Source of the DNA: Stomorhina lunata
Taxonomy: Eukaryota; Arthropoda; Insecta; Diptera; Rhiniidae
Direction: 5' to 3'
Assembly: GCA_933228675.1 (NCBI GenBank)
Contig: OW121741.1
Location: 60,448,863-60,512,862 of the forward strand
Length of the DNA: 64,000 bases
A program made the translations under genes and the position numbers. Position 1 is the first letter of the stretch. Every line of letters begins with the position of its first letter. The notes below the pieces were generated by a model. It was not told the origin of the DNA, ran no database searches, and saw only the letters and a program-made list of their open reading frames with translations. Shown here in pieces: positions 13,011 to 23,617 of the stretch.

Positions 13011-13543
13011 TTCAGCCTGGGCTTCCAAGAAAGGCAACAGTTTTTTATTAAGAATGCTTATGTATTCTCCGCAATTCAGTTTTTTATTAAGAATGGTTAT
13101 GTATTCTCCGGAATTTATTAGAGTGCTTGGAAAGGCCAAATCAAGCAATGCATCGCTGAGGTTCCTTTAGCAGATCCCTCCAATATTTACCTTAACCATC
13201 AGGACCGCTAAGATTAAATTTTTTCTCATATGAAAAATCGCCTAAAAGAGAAGAATTTTCATACATAAACAAAAATAATTTTCTTACCTGTTGTTTGCAA
13301 GACATTCTTTGCGAATTTCATATGGGCTTCCTTGTATTGCATGAGTAATCTAGGGACAGTCATTAGCTGGTTATGTTCCAGACTCATTTAGTATTGTACT
13401 TATTGTGGAATTTGACACTTTTATGCCAAATTCGGCAGAAATTTGCGAAAGGCTTTTCATAGAATTGCTTGTGGCTATTACAATTCTGGACCGATCTTTT
13501 TCGGATAACTTTCTGTTTACACCTTCGGTTTTAGTTTTGTCAT
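12705..13543 (-). pseudogene. Tc1-like transposase, broken
   Basis: The reverse strand can be followed, with stops and frameshifts, from a likely start at 13543. An N-terminal helix-turn-helix region has LSEKDRSRIV and SLSQISAEFG; then NLSGPDG, where the family usually has an acidic catalytic site followed by L-DGPDG; then INSGEYITILNKKLLPFL; then DQNPLENIWEILGRR-VYAQN, carrying the catalytic Glu; and the end GG-P-THY, the family's usual terminus. The stretch that should carry the second catalytic Asp (QQDNA.H) is missing next to FSEKTQESS, and a 36-base block (CGGAGAATACATA...) is partly duplicated at 13045-13110. It cannot make an active enzyme. Confidence 0.7.
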
Positions 13544-13639
13544 GTTGACTTTGGTTTTTGGCAAAATTTTTGAGCCCATTTGTATGGGGAAAAATAAGAG
13601 TATTTTCAGTTTTTGCTACATTTCGTTCATTTACAACTT
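13013..13639. other. Spacer between the palindrome arms
   Basis: Unique centre of the inverted repeat. Most of it is the N-terminal half of the Tc1-like transposase on the minus strand. The last 75 bases (about 13566-13640, GAGCCCATTTGTATGGGGAAAA onward) match the arm of the foldback family seen at 32510-32590, so the join is chimeric. Confidence 0.6.
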
Positions 13640-14890
13640 TAATTTTTAGCGAGAAAACACAAGAGTCGTCAGAATATTGAATGGCTTCAATTAAAAAACA
13701 TTAAAATTATTGAGTGGTCTGCCTGTTCTTCGGATCAAAACCCATTAGAAAATATTTGGGGAATATTGGGCCGTCGTGTTTATGCCTAAAATAGACAATA
13801 CAAAGATGTTTTCGAACTAAAAGTAGTATCGATGAATGGCGAGCAATTACTGAAGATATGAGGACAAAACTTATCCAAAGTATGCCAGATCGAATTTTTG
13901 AGCTTATTCAGAATAAAGGAGGTCTCACCCATTATTAAAAATATTTGTTAGTTTAATTGATAATTTAAGTAGAGAATTTTGTTATTTTTTTTCAAGTTCG
14001 GTTATAGTTATGAAACAGCTGTTTGTATTGAAATTATTTATATTAATTAAACTAAAGTAAATAAATAATTAATGTTTATTACAAAATATAAGTTTTCGTC
14101 TATTTTCTCTTATGCTTAAATATTTAATTCCTTTTATTGCCAAAAGCTAAAATATATACACATAATTGGGGTGCGGTGTGATGGCCTATATACACTGCCC
14201 ATTACAACTTTAATACGCTAGTAGCCTTAATATTTTCTAATATAGGTCTGATAGCAATTTAAAAATCTCACTAATTCCGTATACCCTAAGATTCTTAGGC
14301 TTCTATAGATTAACAAAACAATCACTCCCAAATATTGTTGGCAAAAGTTTGATCCAAATCGGTCCGCTAACCTTAGAGTTTTAGTTAACTGTTCTTGGTT
14401 ATCTTTTATATCCATAATACATAATAAATGAATTTTGTCATACATAAAGATGGAATAATATTGTCATAACACATCTGATTCTAATACTGTAAATTATAAA
14501 ATGTTGCATTTTGTTGTATTAGAAAACATTTAATAAAATACAAATACAAATAATATTTACCAAATATAATTGAAATAGGACTCAATGGTTTACTAAGTTA
14601 AGATAAAATTGCATACTTATGAACTTTTTAGAGCAGCGACCGTTTTCTGATTTTTAGTTTTCTTTTAATCAGAAAATATATATATGTATGTATGTATGTA
14701 TAGAAATTTAAGCCGCAGTATAACCAACGATAATTCACTTTAATTAGTGTTCAGAAACATACATATTTTACCATAAACTCTTAAGATTATGTACTTTACT
14801 TTTTAAACACCATTGGTGAAGGGTATGTAAGATTCGGCATAGCCGAATTTAACACTGTTACTTGTTTTTAAATATGTTTAAATTTTTCGT
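13640..14890. repeat. Right arm of the large inverted repeat
   Basis: Uninterrupted partner of 10795-13010. It includes a second C-terminal piece of the Tc1-like transposase on the plus strand (stop at 13936-13938). It ends with the HINE-like 3' terminus in a variant form (ATTCGGCATAGCCGAAT, then AACACTGTTACTTGTT). About 110 bases near 14455-14565 have no partner in the left arm. Confidence 0.8.
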
Positions 14891-14924
14891 TCAAAGACAT
14901 GGGAGCAAAAATTAAAAATTTATG

Positions 14925-14929
14925 GGGAC
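14925..14929 (+). repeat. Target-site duplication of BEL-1, left copy
   Basis: GGGAC directly before the 5' LTR; the same five bases directly follow the 3' LTR at 24016-24020. The host sequence, rejoined, reads TTATGGGGAC-AATATGGTCC, as in the related foldback element near 35170. Confidence 0.9.
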
Positions 14930-15486
14930 TGTTCAAACCCTCACATTAAATTTCTGTCTTATGTATGTCTGTGCGTTTGCATAAATCTACATACATTTAT
15001 ATGACTGCACGAAATTAGTGCAACAACTTTAAATTGTCAGTTTCAGCTATTTTTTAACTTTTAATTAGAAACCTTCAACTTCGACTTAAATTACAATTTT
15101 TGTTTGACAGTTTTATGAAATATTACACTTTAAACTTTGATGAATTTTAATTTAATATTTTTATGTTATTATTGCATATCAGCAATAAAATAGTATTTAA
15201 GAATTTAGTTTATGTAAATAAAAAGAGAATCAATAAATCAATCAAAGAAAGCGGTTGTTTTTACTTGTTTTTCCAATCATATAATAACCAAGTTTCGAGT
15301 GCTTGCGTTATTAGCCACCAACCAAGTTTAAGTGCTTGTGTTGGATTAATCACTTTTCTTGGAGCATCTCCTTGAAAAATCAAAAACCACAAAATAATAA
15401 AGCGCCTACTTGGTGCATTACCTAGAAGCCATCAATGGAGGTTAAGCAAACTAGCTTAACCTAATTCAACAATACTGAATTGAACA
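14930..15486 (+). repeat. BEL-1 5' LTR
   Basis: 557 bp, from TGTTCAAACCC to GAATTGAACA, so with the usual TG...CA ends. Start fixed by the GGGAC target duplication, end by the primer binding site three bases later. The last ~398 bases are repeated at 23618-24015. AATAAA motifs lie near 15184 and 15218. The short open frame across 15163-15375 is not a gene. Confidence 0.88.
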
Positions 15487-15488
15487 TT

Positions 15489-15508
15489 TGGTGACCCCGA
15501 CGTGATTT
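15489..15508 (+). other. Primer binding site, tRNA-Trp type
   Basis: TGGTGACCCCGACGTGATTT lies three bases after the LTR. It is complementary to the 3' end of animal tRNA-Trp (…ATCACGTCGGGGTCA plus CCA, recalled from the known tRNA sequence) over at least 18 bases. Reverse transcription of this element would therefore have been primed by tRNA-Trp. Confidence 0.8.
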
Positions 15509-15554
15509 AAACGCGCAACCTCCTGATCCTGGCAAATTCCTCAAAGGTTTTACA

Positions 15555-17169
15555 ATGGCTACTGGAAACACCAACTCGATGGAACAGCTAGTAACTTCTC
15601 AAGGAACAAGAGGACAATTCATAGTATCCATCATTCGGAACTTCAAAAAGGATTCCGCGTCTCGAAAAACCGTCTCCTACTATGAAGAGCGTATCAGAAA
15701 ATTAGGCGATGCTTGGGATGAATTCGAGCTCAACGATAATAAAATCCGGTGTCTGGATAAGCCCCCGTTAGAGCACAAATACTTCACCGAAGGCTACTAT
15801 CAACAAATAGAGCAACTTGTCACTAAATACAGGACAATATTTGAAACATCGAAGAATGAGGCATCAAAAACTTTTACAATGGGCGAGTCTCAAGGTACTA
15901 AGGCTGAGCATGTAGCACCAAAAGGGGCCGCCTTTCCGCCCACCTCAACAAATGCTGCAATGAGAAGACAAAAGGCCATGCTTTCTTCACTGAAGCGCTT
16001 GTTAGCCACGGATCCTACAGGAACCAATATGAAACTCAAAGAAAAACAAGAGCTACATTTTAAAATATGGGAGTCCAGGGACGATCCACTGAAGGAAGGT
16101 TACGACATGGACTCCTATGAAAGTCTGGAGAAGCTAGTTATTGAAAACTTCCAGCTATCTTCCTCCAGTCTAAATCAGGATTCCGAACCTAATCAAAATA
16201 CTGTGCTACCACTGCCAAAAGTAACAATTCCAAAATTTAATGGAGATTATTTAAGGTGGAGCGCGTTTCACGACTTGTTTACGTAATTAGTAAACAATCA
16301 ACAAATTCCTGCGGCACAAAAAATGTGGTACCTGAAGTCGAATTTGGGAGGCGAAGCTGAAAGGCTAATTAGTCATCTTTCAGCCACAGCCGAAAATTAC
16401 ACAACCGCGTGGAACCTATTAAAGGAACGATATAATAATCAACGCGTTCTGGCATCCACAACAATGCAACAACATTTGGATCAACCCAGTACTGGACCAT
16501 CGGCTACTGCCATCAAACAACTACACGACACAACTAAAGAATGTCTTCATGCACTTAACAATATTGGGATCGATACGACCTCGTGGGACCCCATGCTACT
16601 TCATATACTGATAAAAAAAATTGGATCGGGGTACACTCATTCTATATGAGAGGACCATAAGTAATCCAAAAGAGCTTCAAAAACTCAAGGATTTCTTAAC
16701 ATTTCTCGAAACTCGCTTCCAATCCTTGGAAGTTACAAACCAAAAAGAGAAATCAACTAAGGCGTACGTTTCCGCTACCTCAGCTAGACAAACAGAAATT
16801 ATATGCCCTCTTTGCAAAAATGGCTCGCATCAGCTGCATCAGTGTCAAAACTTTTTAAAACTCTCACCATCAAACCGCCTGAATTTCATTCAAAGGCAAA
16901 AACTGTGTGTGAACTGCTTAAGGTCGGGACATACTGCAAACGCTTGCAAGTCAGGAGTGTGCAGGATATGCAAGCAAAAACATAACTCGCTGCTTCACCT
17001 AAAAAACAACCCTGAGCAATCAAAACAAGGATCATCAAGCGAAAGAACATCGCAGACGACATCAACATCTGCAACCACTCCACCTGAAAGAAATGAAGAA
17101 ACAACCAGCTCTCCAGAAGCATCTTCATTAGCAGCAGGGTTAATTCCAAAAGTAGTGTACATGAGCATT
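15555..17169 (+). pseudogene. BEL-1 gag (capsid and nucleocapsid)
   Basis: Starts at ATG 15555 in a good context (TTTTACAATGGCT). The first 243 codons are a DUF1759-type capsid region ending ...PKFNGDYLRWSAFHDLFT, then TAA at 16284-16286, an in-frame nonsense change, since the same frame continues at 16287-16620 with capsid sequence. At the A-run 16612-16620 the frame shifts by one and continues as DRGTLILYERTI. The nucleocapsid follows with three zinc knuckles beginning CPLCKNGSHQLHQC, CVNCLRSGHTANAC and CRICKQKHNSLLH. It is then interrupted at AGCATT (17164-17169) by the inserted sequence. Role: particle assembly and RNA packaging. Confidence 0.88.
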
Positions 17170-18414
17170 TTTTTTTTTTTAAGGTTGAGGAATTCATTCT
17201 CTGAAATTGTTTACTTGCATTAAGATTTGTCCAGATTGCGAAATTACTTTTAGTTTCTTAAAAAAAATTTGTTTTGCTTTTTTATTGCATTTTGGTTAAA
17301 TATTTTCCGGAATGTCACTTTTTACAAAAATTTACAAAACTAAGAAATTATTGCAAAAATGTTAGAACAAAGCCTACTATCGCATTCGTTCACTTATTAT
17401 TTACCAGCTTTGGATGATTTTCTTAAAAAAAAAACGGGTTTAGTAATAGCAAAAAGTTATTTTTCGAAGAGATTCCAATTATTTTTTTTCTTTTATAATT
17501 CAAGAATTAAAAAAAAGTAATTTTTTTACAAAAATTCGTTTTTGTGCAGCTTACATTTAAAGTAACAAATTTGCTTCAAACAATTTGGAAGAAATTGTTG
17601 TATTTTGCTGGAAACTTGAAAAAATAAAAAGTGACAGTACGGAATTTTTTGTGACAGTAAAGAAAATCCAATTTAAATTTCAAGTGTAACGAAAACTTAA
17701 ACATTTATTCATTATTTTGTTCTTGGTTACTGTTTGTTTTTTCTTTTTTATAAAAACGAAACAAAAAATAAAAGTAATCCAATTATATTAACAAAAAATT
17801 CATGAACAAATCTATTCATCGGAATCTGTGAATATTTCATAAAAAATTGATTCCCGATTGGTTTTTTTTCTATTTGTTTTTATCTTTACATCAAAAGAAC
17901 TACAGTATTGAAATCAATCAGAAATCAATCATTATTTTGTTCTTGGTTACTGTTTGATTTTTCTTTTTTATAAAAACGAAACAAAAAATAAAAGTAATCC
18001 AATTATATTAACAAAAAATTCATGAACAAATCTATTCATCGGAATCTGTGAATATTTCATAAAAAATTGATTCCCGATTGGTTTTTTTCTATTTGTTTTT
18101 ATCTTTACATCAAAAGAGCTACAGTATTGAAATCAATCAGAAATAAGCTTTTAAAATAAAAAAACCTTTTTACTTAAAAGTGACTGTAAAGAAATTTGTG
18201 ATATTTTTTTGTTTTTTTCTTCTAAAAAGTTATTTCACGGAAAATAAAAACAAGAAACAGGTAAAGCACCATTTGCACAATTTAGCAGAAAGTTTTACAA
18301 TAATAACAACTACTTTTGTTTGTTGCTAATTATTTTAGAGCTTACTTGCCGTTTTGTTTTTTTATTTTCTTTTACATGAAAGATATAAAAAGCTTGAGAC
18401 GAAAAAAAAGCATT
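17164..18414. mobile_element. Unidentified 1.24-kb insertion inside BEL-1
   Basis: AGCATT is present at both edges (17164-17169 and 18409-18414). Removing one copy plus the sequence between (1,245 bases, divisible by 3) joins VVYMSI to VFGINPAANG in one frame, so it looks like a clean insertion with a 6-bp duplication. The inserted sequence is very AT-rich, starts with 11 T residues and has no clear terminal inverted repeat or coding frame. On the minus strand it would end in a poly(A), so a retroposed transcript is possible. A spliced intron is unlikely because the join does not fit GT-AG. Confidence 0.7.
17711..18144 (+). repeat. Tandem duplication, 220-bp unit
   Basis: ATTATTTTGTTCTTGGTTAC starts at 17711 and again at 17931. 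The two copies stay almost identical to TACAGTATTGAAATCAATCA (17911 and 18120), with only a few changes (for example AGAACT/AGAGCT). It lies wholly inside the insertion. Confidence 0.9.
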
Positions 18415-21400
18415 GTGTTTGGAATTAACCCAGCAGCAAATGGTCAAGCGGCCAATTCTTACGTTCTTCTCAGTACAGCTTTAGTCAAAATCAAAACTGA
18501 TACAACTGAGATTGAATGTCGTGCCTTGCTTGATTCTGGATCACAAGTCAACTTAATCACCGAGCGGTTGGTAAAACAACTTAATATTGCAAACAGGCGT
18601 CATCAGTTCACATCAATGGAATCGGCAATTCAAACACCAAAATGCAACATCGTGTAAATGTGGCACTGCATTCTCGACTCAACAAGTTTTCAACTCGCCT
18701 GGAGGCATTTGTCCTTCCTCGAATTATCGCACCACAACCGTCACAATTTATTAACATTGATAAGTGGCCATTACCGAGAAATATCGTATTAGCTGACCCA
18801 TCGTTTAATCAATCAAATAAAATTGATATACTTTTAGGAGCTGAGCACTATCACCAACTGCTCTCAATTGGCCAAATGAAATTGTCTCCACAACTTCCTA
18901 TACTACAAAACACAGTTTTGGGCTGGGTTGTATCAGGCAAAGTAGCCGGAGAACCTCTAGCAGACGCATCTTGTGGCATATGTACTGAAGATGAAGGAAT
19001 TGAAGCTTCCATCGCACGACTTTGGGAACTAGATGAAGTTAAAACAACTAAAACCCTGCTGTCAATAGCGGACAGACAATGTGAGCAGCACTTTGCGCAA
19101 AATACAACTAGAAACCATCAAGATCGGTTCGTAGTTAGAATACCATTTCAACAAAACTTCGATACTCTAGGCGACTCACATTCTATTGCTCTTAACCGAT
19201 TTCTCGCTCTCGAACGTCGCCTGCAAAAGAATCCGGAATTGAAGAAAAGGTACACTGAATTCATGGATGAATATGAATCAATGGGGCACATGACAAGGCT
19301 AGAAACAGAGACTATAATTTCCCCAAACTACTACATTCCACATCATTGCGTATTAAGGCCCGAAAGTTCAACCACTAAGCTCAGAGTTGTATTTGATGCA
19401 TCGGCCAAAACCACATCAGGATATTCGCTAAATGATTTGATGTTCACCACTGACGTTCAAAAAATGTATAGACAGGTATTGATTGCTCCGGAGGATCGTA
19501 AATTTCAGCTAATAATTTGGAGAAAGGATACCACAAGGTCCATTTTATACTATCAACTCAACACAGTCACGTACGGCACAAGAGCAGCTCCATACTTAGC
19601 AACGAAATGTTTGGAGCAATTGGCCAAAGAAAATGAGATACATTATCCCCTTGCTTCCCAATTTCTCAAAGAAAATTGTTACGTAGATGATGGCTTGGGC
19701 GGCTCAAACAGCTTAGCAACAGCAATACATTTACAAAAACAACTAGTGGAGGTGATGAAAAAGGAGGTTTTACTTTACGCAAATGGTGCGCAAATCATCC
19801 ACAACTACTCCACAATATTCCACAAAGTGATCTGGAGGTGAACTTGGATTTTAAAAGCGTGGAAGCTGACACCATCAAGACACTAGGACTTGTTTTGCTG
19901 CCGAAGTCCGACAAACTGGGCATTAGAGTCAATCCTGGAGACATCAAGCGGATAACTAAACGAACCGTAACCTCAGACCTTGCAAGGATATTCGACCCAT
20001 TGGGAATTCTTTCTCCCATTATAGTAACGGCTAAAATGTTTATTCAGGAATTGTGGGAGTTAAAGTTAGACTGGGATCAATCCTTGCCTGAATCACTACA
20101 CACTAAATGGATCACATTTCGTACAGATTTGAATGTATTGAAAACGCTTCAAATATCCAGACACATTTTCAAAGGAGGAGTTCCAGAATCCCAACAGCTA
20201 CACATTTTTACAGACGCATCCGAAAAGGCTTATGGAGCAGCAGCTTATATTCGATCAGTGTTCAAAGGTGGCACCATTATGGTACACTTACTTTGTGCCA
20301 AATCTCGCATAGCTCCACTCAAACGACAAACAATACCACGACTGGAACTATGTGCAGCTACACTTGGAGCCAAACTAGCCACAAGAATCAGGTCTGATCT
20401 AGGATTTACAAGTCCAGTATGGTTTTGGACTGACTCAGAAATTGTACTCTCATGGATAAAATCATCATCAGCATCATTTAACACATTTGTGGCAAATCGA
20501 ATTTCCGCAATCCAAGAAGCTCCAAGATTTCGACAAATCTAGAAAGAAAGAAAAAGCCAATCGAATCACGAGCAATGACAACAACTGAACCTGATTTTGT
20601 TTATAGAATTAACCACAAAAATTCATTCCATCATCTGCAGAGGGTTATTGGATATGTTCTGCGCTTTATTGCACACACAAGAAATCAAAAACAGATGCGG
20701 CAACCATCAAAATTATTAACAACAATTGAACTCAACCAAGCACTGATTCCTATTATTTCACAAATGCAACTCTCCGAATTCAAGAAAGAAATAAAGCAGC
20801 TAAAAGAACACAAAACATTACCTGGAACAAGCACCATCAAGAATTTAACACCTTTTTTGGATGTAAATGGACTAATTAGTGTTGGCGGCCGGTTCGATGC
20901 CTCTTCATTAGCATATGACTCAAAACATCAACTTCTCATTCCGTACAATGATCCCATTTCCAAATTGATATTTCAAATGGTTCATGAAGACCACAAACAT
21001 TATGGGGCTCTTTCGTTGTTAGGATTTGTTCGACAGCGCTTCTGGCCAATAAAAGGAAAAATTATGGCAAGATCTACAGTTCATCAATGCACGACATGCA
21101 GCAGAGCCAAGCCAGAGCTATTTCACCAAATAATGGGAAACCTATCATCAACACGTGTCACACCAGCCCGAGCATTTATTAATACTGGAGTCGATTACTG
21201 CGGCCCAATTACTGTAAATTACAAGCTCAGGGGAAAACGACCGCAAAAGGCCTACATTGCAGTATTTTGTTGCTTTGCCACAAAGGCAGTGCACTTGGAG
21301 CTGGTGAGCGATTTCACAACTGATGCATTTATAGGTGCACTCAAACGTTTCGTATCCCGGCGTGGACATTGCCAAAATTTATATTGCGATAATGCTACAA

Positions 21401-22110
21401 ACTTCGTGGGAGCGAAAAATAAATTGCCAGAACTTTCCACAGTAATACATTCACCAGATGCAGAAGAAGTTATTACAAATGCCTGTAACAAAAAGGGTAT
21501 TCAATTTCACTTCATTCCTCTAAGAGCTCCTCACTTTGGTGGCCTCTGGGAGGCAGCTGTTAAATCAGCAAAATATTCTTTGGTAAGGACGATGGGGAAT
21601 GCATCTTTAACTTATGAAGAGCTCGAAACCATAGTAGTGGAAATTGTAGCAATATTGAATTCAAGACCCATTTCACCTATGTCAAATGACGCGAACGACG
21701 TAGGCGCACTGACCCCTGGACATTTTCTGATTGGCGAACCACTAACAGCTCAAATTGACGCCCGAGCGAAGCCTGCAAACCTTAAATTGGAAACGCTTTG
21801 GAAATTAGTTTCTCAGCCTAAGCATGAATTTTGGAAAAGATGGTCTCGAGATTATTTAAATGAATTACAATGCCGTAACAAATGGCGAGAACAATCTAAA
21901 AATCTCAAACCAGGTGCAATCGTCATTTTAAAAGAAGACAACGTTCCAGTTATGAAATGGCCTTTGGGGCGCGTAACAAAAAACATATACAGGACTCGAC
22001 GATATTGTACGAGTGGCAGATGTCCAGACATCCTCAGGTATCTTTAAACGAGCAATTCAATATCTAGCTCCACTTCCTAAGCTCGGTGACGAACCCGGAG
22101 AAGACGGACA
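18409..22110 (+). pseudogene. BEL-1 pol: protease, RT, RNase H, integrase
   Basis: Protease: ALLDSGSQVNLITERL (DSG active site). Frameshift near 18640. RT (18642-19770): LRVVFDASAK, DVQKMYRQV and the catalytic YVDD (near 19682). Compared with BEL-2, about 23 residues are missing between SLNDLM and TTDVQ, an in-frame deletion in the RT fingers/palm. Frameshift near 19765. RNase H follows as FTDASEKAYGAAAY...WTDSEIVLSW, stopping at 20542. Here about 70 residues (NPAD.ASRG...WW.GP.WL in BEL-2) are deleted. Integrase (from 20575): HEDHKHYG...QCTTC zinc region, core Asp in NTGVDYCGP, Asp in LYCDNATNF, Glu in FGGLWEAAV. A frameshift near 21990 links it to ADVQTSSGIFKRAIQYLAP. Confidence 0.9.
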
Positions 22111-23617
22111 ACAACCAAATCCAGAAATTACAGAATTCAAGGCTAATTGTAACGTACTAGCAGAAAAACAATCACCCCAGTCAACATCGAATAATATGCC
22201 ACTCGCCAAAAAACAGCGGACCTTATCAGGTTCAATCATGACCACATTAATCACAATATTGCTTTTAATTCCATTCGTATCCACAAATAAAATTGAAATA
22301 ACACAATTTGAACCCAACATCGGCTTATACTTTGAAGGTATTGGAAACACACGAATATCACGGTCAGACTGGAACATTGTTTCCTACTATAATTTGAATC
22401 CTTATTGGCAGGAAATGACTACCCTCATGAGCGAAACAACAGTATTGCGCCGCATATGCAACCTTCTAATTCAAAAGTCAACTTGTTCAAGCGTTCTCCG
22501 GGCAACGGATTTAAGCGTAGCAGATTTAAAGGACAGAAATCTTCTGCTAAAGAGGAGAGTTAAACGTGGTGCTATCAATGTTGTTGGTAACGTTGCTAAT
22601 TCACTGTTTGGGATCCTAGATTCGGAGTACGCGGAACAAATGTCAAACACCATCAACGCAGTAAACGAAAATGAAAACCATCTTAAACAACTTCTAATGA
22701 ATCAAACCTCAATAATAGACGCTACTTTAAATGTACTTAAACAAAATGAAGAAATTCTAAAACAAAAGTTCAACAGCGTAGATGATCAATTAACAGAAAT
22801 TGCATCCAGATTACACGAAACCGAAAAGAAACAGTATCAAGCTAAGCTGTTCGTATCTTCATGTTACGATCCGTTCAACTTTCCTTAACATCAGCAAGGG
22901 TACACCGAATTCAATCAGAAATTATAGCAGCATTAACGGATGGAAAAATCAGCCCAATACTTTTATCACCATCACAACTTCAAACGGAGCTAGTGAAAGT
23001 AAGGAATCATCTTCCAACATCCTTAAAAATTCCAGTAAGCGATGATAATACTCAACAACTGTACAAACTTATGAATGTTTAAGGAGGTGTTACAAAAGAC
23101 CACGTCATTTTCCATATATCTATTCCGTTATCTGATCCGGAAACGTTCGAACTCCTCAAACCACACCCAATTCCTGTCCTAATAAATAACTCAATGCTTG
23201 CCATAAGACCATTCGACGACTTTCTCGCCATAAATGCTCACAGAGATCAATATTTTACCTTGACAGAAAGGCAATGGAACACATGCGTAACAATAAATGC
23301 CTATGCGAGCTTTCACTTCTTAACCATGATATTCAAAAGAGTTGCAACATCATTTCTGCTGCTGACAGCACAGTTGGAGTCCAGTAATCAGTGGCTATTT
23401 ACAATGCAGCACCCTTCGCGAATAAGTGCAGTATGCGGGCAAGAAAAATCTCAGCTAACCCTAAAGGGATCTGGCCTCCTAAAAATAACGTCAGATTGCA
23501 CACTTAAATTTAACTCTATGATCATCAAACATCCTCAAACATCCTACATATCAATGAGTAATCTTAGTGACATTATTTATCCTGGTGAAGTCCAGTTTGA
23601 GAAGGTCCAGAATAACG
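22110..23617 (+). pseudogene. BEL-1 env-like glycoprotein, broken
   Basis: The frame carrying the integrase C-terminus runs without a stop into this region, so env was part of one gag-pol-env polyprotein. A hydrophobic segment (about 22235-22290, LITILLLIPF) could act as a signal anchor. A furin-type site RRVKR is followed by a Gly/Asn-rich fusion-peptide-like segment and LFGILD (about 22555-22620), then a heptad-like helix and Asn-x-Ser/Thr sites. This is the layout of baculovirus-F-type envelope proteins carried by gypsy and roo elements (known for those families). Broken by a frameshift near 22860-22888, a TAA at 23080-23082 and probable frame changes after 23270. The transmembrane and tail part is deleted. 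Confidence 0.75.

Larger units (their letters stand above)
12422..14214. mobile_element. Tc1-like transposon trapped in the palindrome
   Basis: Bounded on both sides by TATTAAAGTTGTAATGGGCAG (inverted on the right with one or two changes). Because the element lies across an inverted duplication, these outer copies may be the true terminal inverted repeats or duplicated copies of one end. It holds a broken transposase reading leftwards (12705-13543) and a second copy of the transposase C-terminus reading rightwards (13641-13938). Confidence 0.55.

Noticed and set aside
15163..15375. 70-residue ORF repeated at 23692-23877
   Set aside because: It lies inside the two BEL-1 LTRs; the repetition reflects the LTRs, not a gene family.
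17164..18414. Spliced intron in BEL-1
   Set aside because: The frame-restoring join is at AGCATT repeats and cannot be written as GT...AG; the retained direct repeat fits an insertion better.
20245..20484. Antisense ORFs over BEL-1 and BEL-2 pol (also 16886-17197, 21148-21491, 46563-47009, 49582-49800, 51573-51923)
   Set aside because: Shadows of the pol or gag frames on the other strand without recognisable domains.
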